From NCBI RefSeq assembly GCF_001280015.1, contig NZ_LGDV01000164.1, positions 48,934 to 112,933 of the forward strand: DNA of 64,000 nt. The letters are read 5' to 3'. The notes beneath the pieces were generated by a model that was not told the origin of the DNA, did not search any database, and saw only the letters and a list, made by a program, of their open reading frames with translations. Shown in pieces: positions 8,328 through 17,094 of the stretch. This stretch comes from Streptomyces sp. MMG1121. Lineage in GTDB: Bacteria > Actinomycetota > Actinomycetes > Streptomycetales > Streptomycetaceae. The position numbers and the translations under genes were made by a program. Positions within the stretch are counted from its first letter, which is position 1. Each line of letters begins with the position of its first letter.

Positions 8328-8909
8328 ATGAGCACCGCCACCGCCACCGCTCGTCCCGGCGCAGTCCTCGCCGACCTGCTCCCCGCGTCCCGCGTCCGCG
8401 ACGCGGCCCTCGTCCTCGGCGGCGCCGCGCTCACCGGTATCGCGGCCCAGGTGGCGATCCCCGTGCCCGGCTCCCCGGTGCCGGTGACCGGCCAGACCTT
8501 CGCCGCGCTGCTCGTCGGCACCGCGCTCGGCGCCCGCCGCGGCTTCCTCTCCCTCGCCCTGTACGCGCTCGCGGGCGTGGCGGGCATGCCGTGGTTCGCG
8601 GAGGGCGGCTCCGGCGCGGGCTCGGTCTCCTTCGGCTACGTCCTCGGCATGCTCCTCGCCTCGGCGGCCGTCGGCGCCCTGGCCCGGCGCGGCGCCGACC
8701 GCTCGCCGCTGCGAACGGCGGGCACGATGCTCCTCGGCGAGGCGATCATCTACGCCGTCGGCGTGCCCTACCTGGCCCTGGCGGCCCACCTGTCCCTCTC
8801 CCAGGCCGTCGCCGCCGGCCTCACCCCGTTCCTGATCGGCGACGCCCTCAAGGCCGCCCTGGCGATGGGCGCGCTGCCCACGGCCTGGAAGTTCGCGAAC
8901 AAGCGCTAG
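8328..8909 (+). CDS. bioY: Biotin transporter BioY
   Basis: 193 residues with about six hydrophobic helices; the substrate-binding S component of an ECF-type or solitary biotin importer. Hallmarks are the VAIPVPGSPVPVTGQTFAALLVGTALGARRG region near residues 40-70, and GVAGMPWFAEGGSGAGSVSFGYVLGM. The ATG at 8328 is chosen over an in-frame ATG at 8241 because CGGAG lies about 6 nt upstream and because BioY proteins begin close to the first helix. No bioM/bioN genes are adjacent, so it may work alone or with shared ECF subunits. TAGCGT at 8281-8286 is a possible -10, but I see no convincing -35. Confidence 0.93.
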   Translation: MSTATATARPGAVLADLLPASRVRDAALVLGGAALTGIAAQVAIPVPGSPVPVTGQTFAALLVGTALGARRGFLSLALYALAGVAGMPWFAEGGSGAGSVSFGYVLGMLLASAAVGALARRGADRSPLRTAGTMLLGEAIIYAVGVPYLALAAHLSLSQAVAAGLTPFLIGDALKAALAMGALPTAWKFANKR

Positions 8910-9039
8910 CCGCCGTAGTTCCTGCGCAAGAGGTTCGCCGGGTCGTCAGTCCCCTTGACCCGGGCGGGCCTCTTTCGCGTATTCAGGGGCGTAGTCGCCT
9001 GCGGCGCGGTCGGCGCGGGCGGGCCATGGGACGCAGAAC

Positions 9040-9078
9040 GGCCGCACAGCCTGACAGGTACCGTCAGGCTGTGCGGCC
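9040..9078. terminator. Strong bidirectional terminator between bioY and the permease
   Basis: A perfect 16-bp stem (9040-9055 with 9063-9078) and a 7-nt loop. It sits between the convergent ends of bioY (stop 8909) and the minus-strand permease (stop 9104) and can serve both. Confidence 0.75.
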
Positions 9079-9103
9079 ATGTTCCGCTGTCCGGCTCGTC
9101 GTG

Positions 9104-10531
9104 TCAGCCGGTGGTGACCTTCTCGACCGCGTCGACGGCGGGCGCGCTCGCCGCACGCTTCGACTCGGTCTTCTGCTTCACCAGGGCGATCACGATCACG
9201 ACGGCCGCGACCCCGAGCGACAGCAGCACCGTCGTACGGCCGCTGCTCTCGCCCTTCGTGTCGGTCAGCATGTAACCGAGGACGAAGACGATGAAGGCGG
9301 CCGTCGCCCAGGTCAGGTACGGGTACAGCCACATCTTCACGACGAGCTTCTCCGGCGCCTCCCGCTGGATGATCTTGCGCATCCGCAGCTGCGAGAAGCA
9401 GATGGCCAGCCAGACGAACAGGGCGACCGCGCCGGACGAGTTGACCAGGAAGAGGAAGACGGTCTTCGGGTAGGCGTAGTTGAAGAAGACGGCCACGAAG
9501 CCGAAGGCGACCGACGCCAGGATCGCCGCCATCGGCACACCGCGGGAGGTGGTGCGGGCGAACGCCTTCGGCGCGTCACCGCGCTGGCCGAGCGAGAAGG
9601 CCATGCGGGAGGCCGTGTACAGGCCGGAGTTGAGACAGGACAGCACCGAGGTCAGCACGATCACGTTCATGATCTGGCCGGCGTGGGCGATGCCGAGCGA
9701 GTCCAGCGCTGCGACGTAGGAGCCGTTCTTCTTGATGGACGGGTCGTTCCACGGCAGCAGCGAGACCACGACGAGGATCGAGCCCAGGTAGAAGACGCCG
9801 ATACGCCAGATGATGCTGTTGGTGGACTTGGTGACCGCGCGCTGCGGGTCCTCCGACTCGCCGGCCGCCAGGGTGGCGATCTCGCTGCCCATGAAGGAGA
9901 AGACGACCAGCAGCACACCGGTGAGGATGGCGCCGGGTCCGTGCGGCAGGAAGCCGCCGTGGTTCGTCAGGTTGCCGAAGCTCGCCTTGTCGGCGTGCAC
10001 GCCCGGCAGGACGCCGAACACGGCCAGCAGACCGATGACGACGAACGCGCCGATCGCCACGACCTTGATGCCGGCGAACCAGAACTCGAACTCGCCGTAC
10101 GAGCCGACGGAGACCAGGTTGGTCGCGGTCAGCACGGACATCACGATGAGCGCCCAGGCCCACTGGGGCACGCCCGGGACCCAGCCGTGCAGGATCCCGG
10201 CGCCGGCGGTGGCCTCGACGGCCAGCACGACGACCCAGAAGAACCAGTACAGCCAGCCGATGGAGAACCCGGCCCAGCGCCCGAGCGCACGGTCGGCGTG
10301 CGCGGAGAAGGAGCCGGAGGTGGGGTTGGCTGCGGACATCTCGCCGAGCATGCGCATCACGAGGACGACGAGCGTGCCGACGAGGGCGTACGAGAGAAGG
10401 ATGCCGGGTCCCGCGGTAGCGATGCCCGAACTGGAACCGACGAAGAGGCCGGCTCCGATCACGCCACCGATCGCGATCATCGTCAGGTGGCGGTTTTTCA
10501 GTCCTGCTTGGAGGCCCGAACCAGGGGTCAT
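9104..10531 (-). CDS. Amino acid permease (GABA/asparagine permease-like)
   Basis: A 475-residue APC-superfamily transporter with about 12 helices. The start region GLKNRHLTMIAIGGVIGAGL, the MLGEMSAANPTSGSFSAHAD segment and the GYGEFEFWFAG-like loop (SYGEFEFWFAGIKVVAIGAF) place it with the GabP/AnsP/AroP group. The ATG at 10531 follows AAAGGAAA at good spacing. It is paralogous to the protein at 92-1480, with the same motif order. It is divergent from rpiB across a 213-nt region containing an inverted repeat and direct repeats (10614-10660), which may be an operator. Import of an amino acid or GABA is inferred; the exact substrate is not visible. Confidence 0.88.
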   Translation of the reverse strand: MTPGSGLQAGLKNRHLTMIAIGGVIGAGLFVGSSSGIATAGPGILLSYALVGTLVVLVMRMLGEMSAANPTSGSFSAHADRALGRWAGFSIGWLYWFFWVVVLAVEATAGAGILHGWVPGVPQWAWALIVMSVLTATNLVSVGSYGEFEFWFAGIKVVAIGAFVVIGLLAVFGVLPGVHADKASFGNLTNHGGFLPHGPGAILTGVLLVVFSFMGSEIATLAAGESEDPQRAVTKSTNSIIWRIGVFYLGSILVVVSLLPWNDPSIKKNGSYVAALDSLGIAHAGQIMNVIVLTSVLSCLNSGLYTASRMAFSLGQRGDAPKAFARTTSRGVPMAAILASVAFGFVAVFFNYAYPKTVFLFLVNSSGAVALFVWLAICFSQLRMRKIIQREAPEKLVVKMWLYPYLTWATAAFIVFVLGYMLTDTKGESSGRTTVLLSLGVAAVVIVIALVKQKTESKRAASAPAVDAVEKVTTG

Positions 10532-10613
10532 GGACGGTTTCCTTTGCGCCAGGTGAAGCAGCTCGCACGAGCGGTGTACGAGTCGGTCCAGTGAAAGCGA
10601 GGCGAACGGATTG

Positions 10614-10660
10614 GGGAACCTCTGAATCCGAATCGTTACTTGAGGTTCCCTTGAGGTTCT
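10614..10660. promoter_or_regulatory. Inverted and direct repeats, candidate operator
   Basis: GGGAACCTC (10614-10622) is mirrored exactly by GAGGTTCCC (10642-10650). TTGAGGTTC then occurs twice in tandem with an 11-nt period (10640-10648, 10651-10659). The block lies between the divergent permease and rpiB genes. One helical turn between direct repeats is typical of regulator binding, but the regulator is unknown. Confidence 0.4.
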
Positions 10661-10744
10661 ATGGTTTTGCTCACATCTTTTGGCCCCGGTGTGGCGCCGA
10701 CACCCGGAGCTGCTGCCCTGGATCAGGCGTGTCACACTCATGGC

Positions 10745-11230
10745 ATGCGCGTGTATCTCGGCTCCGACCATGCGGGCTACGAACTCAAGAACCACCTCGT
10801 CGAGTGGCTCAAGACGGCGGGGCACGAGCCCGTCGACTGCGGGCCGCACATCTACGACGCCCAGGACGACTACCCGCCCTTCTGCCTCCGCGCGGCGGAG
10901 CGTACGGCCGCTGACCCCGAGGCCCTCGGCATCGTGATCGGTGGCTCCGGCAACGGAGAGCAGATCGCCGCGAACAAGGTCAAGGGCGTGCGGGCGGCGC
11001 TGGCCTGGAGCGAGGAGACCGCGTCGCTGGGCCGTCAGCACAACAACGCCAACGTGGTGGCCGTGGGTGCGCGTATGCACAGCACCGAGGAGGCGACCAA
11101 GTTCGTCGAGGTCTTCCTCAGCACGCCGTTCTCCGGTGACGAGCGGCACATCCGCCGCATCGACATGCTCTCGGCGTACGAGACGACGGGCGACCTCCCG
11201 CCGATCCCGCCGCACCACCCGCAGCAGTAG
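10745..11230 (+). CDS. rpiB: Ribose-5-phosphate isomerase B
   Basis: 161 residues, the actinobacterial RpiB length. It interconverts ribose-5-phosphate and ribulose-5-phosphate in the pentose phosphate pathway. The N-terminus MRVYLGSDHAGYELKNHL carries the conserved SDHAG. The catalytic loop reads GGSGNGEQIAANKVKGVRAA: it lacks the Cys of E. coli-type enzymes and instead has the Glu used by the mycobacterial group. HNNANV and the C-terminal IRRIDML segments are also typical. The ATG at 10745 starts right at the first strand; an in-frame upstream extension to 10661 does not resemble the family. The glycosylase gene follows after 100 nt. Confidence 0.93.
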   Translation: MRVYLGSDHAGYELKNHLVEWLKTAGHEPVDCGPHIYDAQDDYPPFCLRAAERTAADPEALGIVIGGSGNGEQIAANKVKGVRAALAWSEETASLGRQHNNANVVAVGARMHSTEEATKFVEVFLSTPFSGDERHIRRIDMLSAYETTGDLPPIPPHHPQQ

Positions 11231-11330
11231 CCCCGCCCCCGGCCCCCTCGGCTCACCCGCCCACCCCTTCGCCGGCCGTCCCGTCGGCCGGAACGGGTGG
11301 GTGGGGAAGAAACGAAAGGACAGCTCAGCC

Positions 11331-12140
11331 GTGCCGGAAGGGCACACCATTCACCGGCTGGCCCAGGACTACGCCGAGCGCTTCCGGGGTACCGCCCCGC
11401 GGGTGACCAGCCCCCAGGGCAAGTTCTCCGACGCCGCCGCCCTTGTGGACCGCGCCGAGCTGACGGCCACCGAAGCCCACGGCAAGCACCTCTTCCTCCG
11501 CTTCCGGGACGCCGACTGGGTCCACATCCACCTCGGCCTCTTCGGCAAGGTCGGCTTCGGCGACATTCCCGCGCCCCCGCCCACCGACACCGTCCGGCTC
11601 CGGCTCGCGAACGCCACCGCGTACGTCGACCTGCGCGGCCCGACCACCTGCGCACTGATCACGGACGACGAGAAGCGGGCGATACACGACCGCCTCGGCC
11701 CCGACCCGCTGCGCGAGGACGCCGACCCGGGCGCGGCGTACCGCCGGATCTCCCGCAGTCGTACGACGGTCGCCGCCCTGCTGATGGACCAGAAGATCGT
11801 CGCCGGCGTCGGCAACGTCTACCGCGCCGAGGTGCTGTTCCGGCACGGCATCGACCCGTACCGGGCGGGCAGGGACATCACCCCCGCCCAGTGGGACACC
11901 GTCTGGGCCGACCTCGTCGAGCTGATGCGCGAAGGCGTCAGGAACAATCGCATCGACACCGTCCGGGCCGAGCACACCCCGGAGGCGATGGGACGGCCGC
12001 CGCGCGTGGACGACCACGGCGGCGAGGTCTACGTCTACCGCCGAGCCACCCAGCCCTGCCACGTCTGCGGGGACGAGATCCGCACCGCCGACCTCGCCGC
12101 CCGCAACCTCTTCTGGTGCCCCACCTGCCAGAAGCGGTGA
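11331..12140 (+). CDS. Fpg/Nei-family DNA glycosylase (Nei-like)
   Basis: 269 residues; a bifunctional base-excision repair enzyme that removes oxidised bases and nicks the abasic site. The mature N-terminus is PEGHTIHRLA after the initiator residue: Pro2 is the catalytic nucleophile and Glu3 the general acid. A Lys in HGKHLFLRF is the conserved beta-hairpin Lys. The helix-two-turn-helix has VAGVGNVYRAEVLFRHGIDP, and the C-terminal zinc finger is CHVCG...WCPTC. The start is GTG at 11331 with AAAGGA upstream, fixed by the need for Pro at position 2. PEGHT instead of PELPE points to the Nei branch. It ends 7 nt before the convergent acetyltransferase gene. Confidence 0.9.
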   Translation: MPEGHTIHRLAQDYAERFRGTAPRVTSPQGKFSDAAALVDRAELTATEAHGKHLFLRFRDADWVHIHLGLFGKVGFGDIPAPPPTDTVRLRLANATAYVDLRGPTTCALITDDEKRAIHDRLGPDPLREDADPGAAYRRISRSRTTVAALLMDQKIVAGVGNVYRAEVLFRHGIDPYRAGRDITPAQWDTVWADLVELMREGVRNNRIDTVRAEHTPEAMGRPPRVDDHGGEVYVYRRATQPCHVCGDEIRTADLAARNLFWCPTCQKR

Positions 12141-12147
12141 GGCGGGC

Positions 12148-13386
12148 TCAGAAGCCGTGCGGCAGCCACGGCGGAACCGATGAGCTGAACGCCACCGACG
12201 CCTCCGTCAGCGAACCCGGCCGCACCTCCCGTACCCGCCCGGCCGCCGCGAGCGACAGCAGGCTCACCCCGCCGAGATAGGCGGCGCCCAACTCCCGTAC
12301 CGACAGGGCGAGATCGGCCGCGTCCGTGGTCCGCTCGCAGGACGCGCCCTTCGTGTCGCCCGTGAGCCGCCAACGCCCGGCGTTCCAGGGACAGAAAGCG
12401 TCCTCGACCTCGAACACGACGTCCAGCGGCGCCTGGTAGGTGCGGGCCGACAGGGCCCTGCCCACGTCCACCAGCCGGACCTGGGCGCCGTCCCGCACGC
12501 TCGTGCGGCAGCGCCGGATGTCGTCCACCAGGTACTGCCAGGCGTCGTCCACCGGACGTGCGCGCACGGACAGCGTGGTCATCAGGTCGAGGCCGAACAG
12601 GAAGCGCCACAGCGCCGCGCCCGTCGCGGGGTCCAGCGCGGCCAGGCCCTCCAGCGTCACCGTGCCGTCGTGTCCGCTCGGCCCCCAGCCCATCTTGGTG
12701 CGGAACCGGGCGTACCCCGTGACCCGCCCCTCCCGCTCGGCGACCACGCACTGCAGCGCCGACGCGCCTTCCCGCTCGCTCTCCGGGTCGAGCAGAGCCA
12801 CCCGCTCCCAGCCGGGCTGCCGGGCCAGCATCCCGGGCCGGCCCGGCACCAGGGCCGCGTACACCGCCTCGCACTCGGCGAGGACCTCGGCGGGCTCCGC
12901 GTACCGCACCCGTGTGTCCTCGGTGCCGGCCGGGAGCGCCAGTGAGACCCGGCTCGTGTCGATCTCGGCCGCCAGCTGGAGGGTCGCCGCGCCGTAGCCG
13001 AAACGGCCGTAGATGGCCGGCTCGGACGCGAACAGCACCGCCAGCGGCTCGCCCAGCGCGCGCACGTCGTCCAGCTGCCGGCGCATCATCGAGGTCAGCA
13101 CCCCGCGCCGCCGGTGGGTGGCCGCCACGCTCACCATGGTCACGCCGGCCACCGGGACCTCGGCCCCGCCCGGCACGGTCATCCGGAAGCTGATCGCCCC
13201 CGCCGTCCCGACGATCTCCGCCCCGTCCCGGGCGACCAGCGAACGGCCGAACTCCGTGAGCGACCGGTCCAGTGCGCGTTCCTCGGCCGCGGCCGTCCCG
13301 CCGAAGGCCCGTGCCAGGTGGTCCCACCAGCGGTCGAAATCCTCCGGCCGCAACACCGTCAACTCAGTCGCGCGTTCAGTCCCCAT
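12148..13386 (-). CDS. Eis-like GNAT N-acetyltransferase
   Basis: 412 residues, the length of the Eis (enhanced intracellular survival) group: two GNAT domains plus a sterol-carrier-like C-terminal domain. The acetyl-CoA site is visible as VSVAATHRRRGVLTSMMRR (about residues 83-101), and the YGRFGYGAA segment is characteristic. The C-terminal GGVSLLSLAAAGRV fits the third domain, ending in a free carboxylate as Eis enzymes require for catalysis. The relatives acetylate amines such as aminoglycosides or lysines; the substrate here is unknown. The start at 13386 has no clear ribosome-binding site and may be leaderless. It converges on the Nei-like gene. Confidence 0.85.
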   Translation of the reverse strand: MGTERATELTVLRPEDFDRWWDHLARAFGGTAAAEERALDRSLTEFGRSLVARDGAEIVGTAGAISFRMTVPGGAEVPVAGVTMVSVAATHRRRGVLTSMMRRQLDDVRALGEPLAVLFASEPAIYGRFGYGAATLQLAAEIDTSRVSLALPAGTEDTRVRYAEPAEVLAECEAVYAALVPGRPGMLARQPGWERVALLDPESEREGASALQCVVAEREGRVTGYARFRTKMGWGPSGHDGTVTLEGLAALDPATGAALWRFLFGLDLMTTLSVRARPVDDAWQYLVDDIRRCRTSVRDGAQVRLVDVGRALSARTYQAPLDVVFEVEDAFCPWNAGRWRLTGDTKGASCERTTDAADLALSVRELGAAYLGGVSLLSLAAAGRVREVRPGSLTEASVAFSSSVPPWLPHGF

Positions 13387-13523
13387 GGGCGCATGCCTAT
13401 CAGGGCGTTGCGGGACGAGCCAGCGAATTTGTCCCGGACGGGAGCGCTCCGGCCCCGGATGCCGTTCACTGTGCGGGCCGGCTGTGCGGGGGAGCCCCGC
13501 ACGGGGGACAAGTGGGACCTCCC

Positions 13524-13553
13524 GTGCCAAGCAGCCGGTCCGATCGATAGGGT
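13524..13553 (+). promoter_or_regulatory. Promoter of the phosphatase gene
   Basis: GTGCCA (13524-13529) and TAGGGT (13548-13553) form a plausible -35/-10 pair with 18-nt spacing. The ATG at 13563 begins 10 nt after the -10, so the mRNA is leaderless or nearly so; no ribosome-binding site precedes the ATG. Confidence 0.45.
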
Positions 13554-13562
13554 CCCGAACTA

Positions 13563-14735
13563 ATGGCAGCAGGACGAGAGCGGCGCGCGAAGGCCGAGAC
13601 GTTCACGGCCCGGTGGAAGATCCAGTGGCACCGGGTCCGCACCGGCCTGCGCAGAAGCGCCGTGGACTACTTCCGCGGCGACGGCTCCGACTGGATCGCC
13701 TTCGCCGGTCTGCTGCTGACCATCCCCGTCCTCATGGCCGTGACCCTGGTCGACTCGGTGTGGTGCTCCCCGGCCACCCTGGTGCTGCCGATCATCGCGG
13801 GCGGCCTGCTGCTGCGCCCGGCGAGCCTGCTCGGCCTGTACGCGGCGGGGGCGACGGCGCTGATCGTGGAGTCGGTACGGCTCGGCCCGTACACCGAAGG
13901 ACCGTCCCGGGTCACCCCGGGCGTGGTCCTCGTCGTGGCGGCCTGCGGTTTCTTCGGCCTGCTCACGGCCCAGTTCCGCAGCCGGGTCGGGGTGCCCTGG
14001 CGGCGCGGCGGCACCATGCTGTTCGACCTGCGCGAGCGGATCCGGGTACAGAGCAAGCTGCCGAAGCTGCCGCAGGGCTGGCACCACGAGATGGCGCTGC
14101 GGCCGGCCGGCGGCCAGTCCTTCTCCGGCGACTTCGTCGTCGCGGCCCGTACGAACGGCGGCCGCACCCTGGAGGTCGTGCTCACGGACGTCTCCGGCAA
14201 GGGCATGGACGCGGGCTCCCGCGCCCTGCTCCTGTCGGGCGCCTTCGGCGGTCTGCTCGGCTCCCTGCCCCCGCACGCCTTCCTCCCGGCGGCGAACGGC
14301 TACCTCCTGCGCCAGGACTGGGACGAGGGCTTCGCCACCTCCATCCATCTCGTCCTGGACCTCGACTCCGGGGACTACGAGCTGTACACCGCCGGCCATC
14401 CGCCGGGGCTCCAGCTGAGCGCGGGCAGCGGACGCTGGAAGGAGAAGGCCGCGGAGGGCCCGCTGCTCGGCGTCTACGACGGCGCCCAGTTCGACCCCGT
14501 GAAGGGCTCCCTGCGCCCCGGTGACGTCCTGATGCTCTTCACGGACGGCCTGGTCGAGACCTCCGACCGCGACATCGTCGAGGGCATGGACCGCCTCACC
14601 GGCGAGGCCGACCGCTATGTCGCCGGCGGTTTCCACGGCGCCGCCTGGCACCTCATCGAGGCGGTGGCCAAGGACGTCAACGACGACCGAGCCCTCCTCC
14701 TGATCTGCCGCCAGGCAACGGCCCCGGTGCGCTGA
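13563..14735 (+). CDS. Membrane-bound SpoIIE/RsbU-type PP2C serine phosphatase
   Basis: 390 residues. A basic N-terminus (1-40) is followed by about four membrane helices (about 44-63, 70-85, 88-103, 118-138) and a cytoplasmic SpoIIE-type PP2C domain (about 170-388). Metal-binding elements are visible: SGDF at 188-191, DVSGKGMDAG at 209-218, TAGHPPG and FTDGLVE, and the final DDRALLLI. Such enzymes dephosphorylate anti-anti-sigma factors, and Streptomyces has dozens. No kinase or STAS partner is adjacent, so its target is unknown. The ATG at 13563 follows a TAGGGT promoter element at leaderless spacing. Confidence 0.88.
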   Translation: MAAGRERRAKAETFTARWKIQWHRVRTGLRRSAVDYFRGDGSDWIAFAGLLLTIPVLMAVTLVDSVWCSPATLVLPIIAGGLLLRPASLLGLYAAGATALIVESVRLGPYTEGPSRVTPGVVLVVAACGFFGLLTAQFRSRVGVPWRRGGTMLFDLRERIRVQSKLPKLPQGWHHEMALRPAGGQSFSGDFVVAARTNGGRTLEVVLTDVSGKGMDAGSRALLLSGAFGGLLGSLPPHAFLPAANGYLLRQDWDEGFATSIHLVLDLDSGDYELYTAGHPPGLQLSAGSGRWKEKAAEGPLLGVYDGAQFDPVKGSLRPGDVLMLFTDGLVETSDRDIVEGMDRLTGEADRYVAGGFHGAAWHLIEAVAKDVNDDRALLLICRQATAPVR

Positions 14736-14891
14736 GCCGCGGCGCTGCGCCGGGCGGGGTGGCGCCGGGTCGTGCCGTGGTACGGCCCTCGCGTGACGCG
14801 CGGGGCGGTGTTCAGCGGGGCGAGCACCTCGGGTGGGAGCGAGAATCCCGGCCGAAGGCGAAGCCGAGGCGAGACACCGACAAGGCACCCC

Positions 14892-15373
14892 ATGCTCCGA
14901 CCCGACGGCCTGGCCCGTGCAGCCCTCCGCTTCAAACCCTCCGCCTTCACCGGCACCTTCACCGCTCTCGCCCTCGCCGCGACGATCATCACGGCCTGCG
15001 GCATCCTCCTGGAGACCGGCGCCCGCGCCGAGGTCCCGCCCCACCGCTACGCCCACGCCCCCGTCGTAGCCGCCGCCGACCAACGCGTCCATCTGGGCCG
15101 CGACGGCGACAACCAACCCGTCCCCGACCGCGCCTCCTCGACGCCTGCCTCCTCGCCGAGGCAGCCGCGGCCCCCGGCGCCCGCACCGCCGTACCCGACG
15201 TCACCTTCCCGGCCCGAGCCCCGCAGGGAGGGCGGCCCTACACCGCCCACGACTGGACCTCCACCACCTTCACCGGCGAACGCCTCACCACGGGCCGCGC
15301 CCCCGCCCCTGCCCTGACCGCGGTCACCCTCCCGGCCCGCGCGGCCCCGCGCCGGGAGACACTGGGCCGATGA
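14892..15373 (+). pseudogene. Frameshifted, truncated FtsX-like ABC permease remnant
   Basis: From the ATG at 14892 the frame reads an FtsX/MacB-type permease N-terminus: FKPSAFTGTFTALALAATII, TACGILLETGARAEVPPHRY and a VVAAADQRVHL strand. Near 15130-15145 the family resemblance moves to another frame, which continues LDACLLAEAAAAPGARTAVP and TAHDWTSTTFTGERLTTGRA up to about 15310, with a stop at 15373. The intact family has about 800 residues and at least four helices; here only the first helix and part of the extracytoplasmic domain remain, and no ATPase gene is adjacent. One indel plus a large 3' deletion explains it. The HD-domain gene begins at 15370, overlapping the stop. Confidence 0.65.
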
Positions 15374-15867
15374 CACAGCCCACGGCCGCATCCGCCTCCA
15401 CACCCCCGCCCCTGCTCACGCTCGACGAGGTCGAGGCACTCGCCCGTGCCGCCCACGAGGGGCAGACCGACAAGGCGGGGCGGCCGTACGCCGGACACCT
15501 CGCCGCCGTCGCCGCGGGCGTGCGCGCTCGCGGCGGGGACGCGGAGCAGATCGCGGCGGCCTGGCTGCACGACGCGGTCGAGGACGACGCGCTCACCCGG
15601 GAGTGGCTGGCGGCGGCCGCCCTGACCCCGCGCACCAAGGCCATCGTGGACGCCCTCACCAAGCGGGCGGGGGAGGAGCCGGCGGCGTACGCGCGGCGGA
15701 TCCTCGCCACCCCGGGCGCCCGCCTGGTCAAGGAGGCCGACCTGGCGCACAACGCCGCCCCGGAGCGGCTGGCGGTCCTGGACGAGCCGACCCGGACACG
15801 ACTGACCGAGAAGTACGCGGGGATGCGCGCACTCCTCGGTCTGGACCAGGGGGCCGTGCAGGCTTAG
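15370..15867 (+). CDS. HD domain protein (RelA/SpoT hydrolase-like)
   Basis: A 165-residue single-domain protein of the metal-dependent HD phosphohydrolase superfamily. The pattern AHEGQTDKAGRPYAGHLAAVA, then WLHDAVEDD and later KEADLAHNA, matches the ppGpp-hydrolase (SpoT/MESH1-like) half of RelA/SpoT proteins: H...HD...D. No synthetase or TGS domain is present. Hydrolysis of a nucleotide such as (p)ppGpp is possible but unproven. The ATG at 15370 overlaps the stop of the FtsX remnant. Its stop overlaps the convergent acyltransferase stop by 4 nt. Confidence 0.75.
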   Translation: MTQPTAASASTPPPLLTLDEVEALARAAHEGQTDKAGRPYAGHLAAVAAGVRARGGDAEQIAAAWLHDAVEDDALTREWLAAAALTPRTKAIVDALTKRAGEEPAAYARRILATPGARLVKEADLAHNAAPERLAVLDEPTRTRLTEKYAGMRALLGLDQGAVQA

Positions 15868-17057
15868 GCGCTGACCGACTCCCGGGCCGGGGCCTGCTCC
15901 TTGTGCTCGCGCCCACGGGCGACTTCGGCCGCGTCCCGCCGGAACGCCCACTCCATCTTCGGCTCCATCGCGAAGCGGAAGACGCGCTGCACGGGCCTGG
16001 TGCACAGCAGCGTCACGACGGCGGCCGCGAGCAGCGTCACGAGGATCTCGCCGAACGGGCCGTGCAGCCAGGCCTGGTCGAACCAGCCGCTGTAGGTCAC
16101 CGACTTCACCACGAAGCCGTGCAGCAGATAGCCGTACAGGGTGCCCGCGCCGAGCGCGGTGAACCACGTCCTGCGCCGCGGCACCCACGCGAAGAAGACG
16201 GCGGTCAGCAGCAGCGCGCAGGCGAACAGCCCCAGCGTCATGAGCGGGCCGGTCCACCACGGTGCGCCCAGGTTCTGTGCCGCGCTCTCCCGGTAGAACC
16301 AGTTGTCCTGCAGGCGTGGCGCCGTCCACCAGCCGACGGCCAGCGCCACCGCGGCCACCGGCAGCGACGCGATCCGTACCCACCTGCGGCGCAGCGCGGT
16401 GAAGTGCTCGGGCCGCAGGGTCAGGCCGAGTACGAAGAAGGGCAGGAACTGCAGGATGCGCCCCAGGTCGAGGCCGGCTCCGGTGCCGGGAGAGACCGAG
16501 CCGATCATGGCGATGCCGAGCGCGATCGGCAGCGGCCGGCGCACCAGCTTCCACAGCGGGCTGGTCAGCCGCCACACGAACAGCGCGCACAGGAACCACG
16601 TCAGGTACCACGGGGAGACGAGGTCGAACGGCTCGGCGGAGTGGCCGACGAAGCGCCGGAACAGCAAGTAGGCCGTCTGGAACACGACATACGGCACCGC
16701 GACCCCGGTGACCAGGCGCTTCAGCCGGTCCGGACGCATGTCGAAACTGCGCGAGAAATAGCCGGAGATGATGACGAACGCCGGCATGTGGAAGGTGTAC
16801 ACGACGTTGTACAGGCCTTCGAGGACACGGCTGTCGCTCTTGAGCGGCGCCCAGGTGTGCCCCGCGGCCACCAGCACGATCGCCAGGTACTTGACGTTGT
16901 CGAAGAACGCGTCGCGCTGTGCGCCCGGTCTGCCGGCCGGGGGCTGCCGCTCCGGCGCACCCGCCGGGGTACGCGGACCGGGCACCCCGTCCGCCGGCGT
17001 CCGCGACGGAGGAAGTGCCCTGCGGATGTGACCGAGGGGCGAGACGGCATCGAACAT
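15864..17057 (-). CDS. Acyltransferase 3 family membrane protein
   Basis: 397 residues. A Pro/Arg-rich cytoplasmic N-terminus (about 50 residues) precedes about ten helices of the acyltransferase-3 (OatA/NodX) fold. FFDNVKYLAIVLVAAGHTWAP carries the conserved His, and NVVYTFHMPAFVIISGYFSR is the second hallmark. These proteins transfer acyl groups to cell-surface sugars, antibiotics or glycans; no SGNH domain or pathway genes are attached, so the acceptor is unknown. The ATG at 17057 is supported by TAGGGT 7 nt upstream (leaderless). The 3' end overlaps the HD-domain gene by 4 nt. Confidence 0.85.
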   Translation of the reverse strand: MFDAVSPLGHIRRALPPSRTPADGVPGPRTPAGAPERQPPAGRPGAQRDAFFDNVKYLAIVLVAAGHTWAPLKSDSRVLEGLYNVVYTFHMPAFVIISGYFSRSFDMRPDRLKRLVTGVAVPYVVFQTAYLLFRRFVGHSAEPFDLVSPWYLTWFLCALFVWRLTSPLWKLVRRPLPIALGIAMIGSVSPGTGAGLDLGRILQFLPFFVLGLTLRPEHFTALRRRWVRIASLPVAAVALAVGWWTAPRLQDNWFYRESAAQNLGAPWWTGPLMTLGLFACALLLTAVFFAWVPRRRTWFTALGAGTLYGYLLHGFVVKSVTYSGWFDQAWLHGPFGEILVTLLAAAVVTLLCTRPVQRVFRFAMEPKMEWAFRRDAAEVARGREHKEQAPARESVSA

Positions 17058-17064
17058 CTCAGGC

Positions 17065-17094
17065 ACCCTAGCGTTGCCTGTGGAATTTCGTAAA
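17065..17094 (-). promoter_or_regulatory. Leaderless promoter of the acyltransferase gene
   Basis: On the minus strand TAGGGT (17065-17070) lies 7 nt before the ATG at 17057. TTTACG (17089-17094) gives 4 of 6 -35 matches at 18-nt spacing. No ribosome-binding site is present. Confidence 0.5.
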
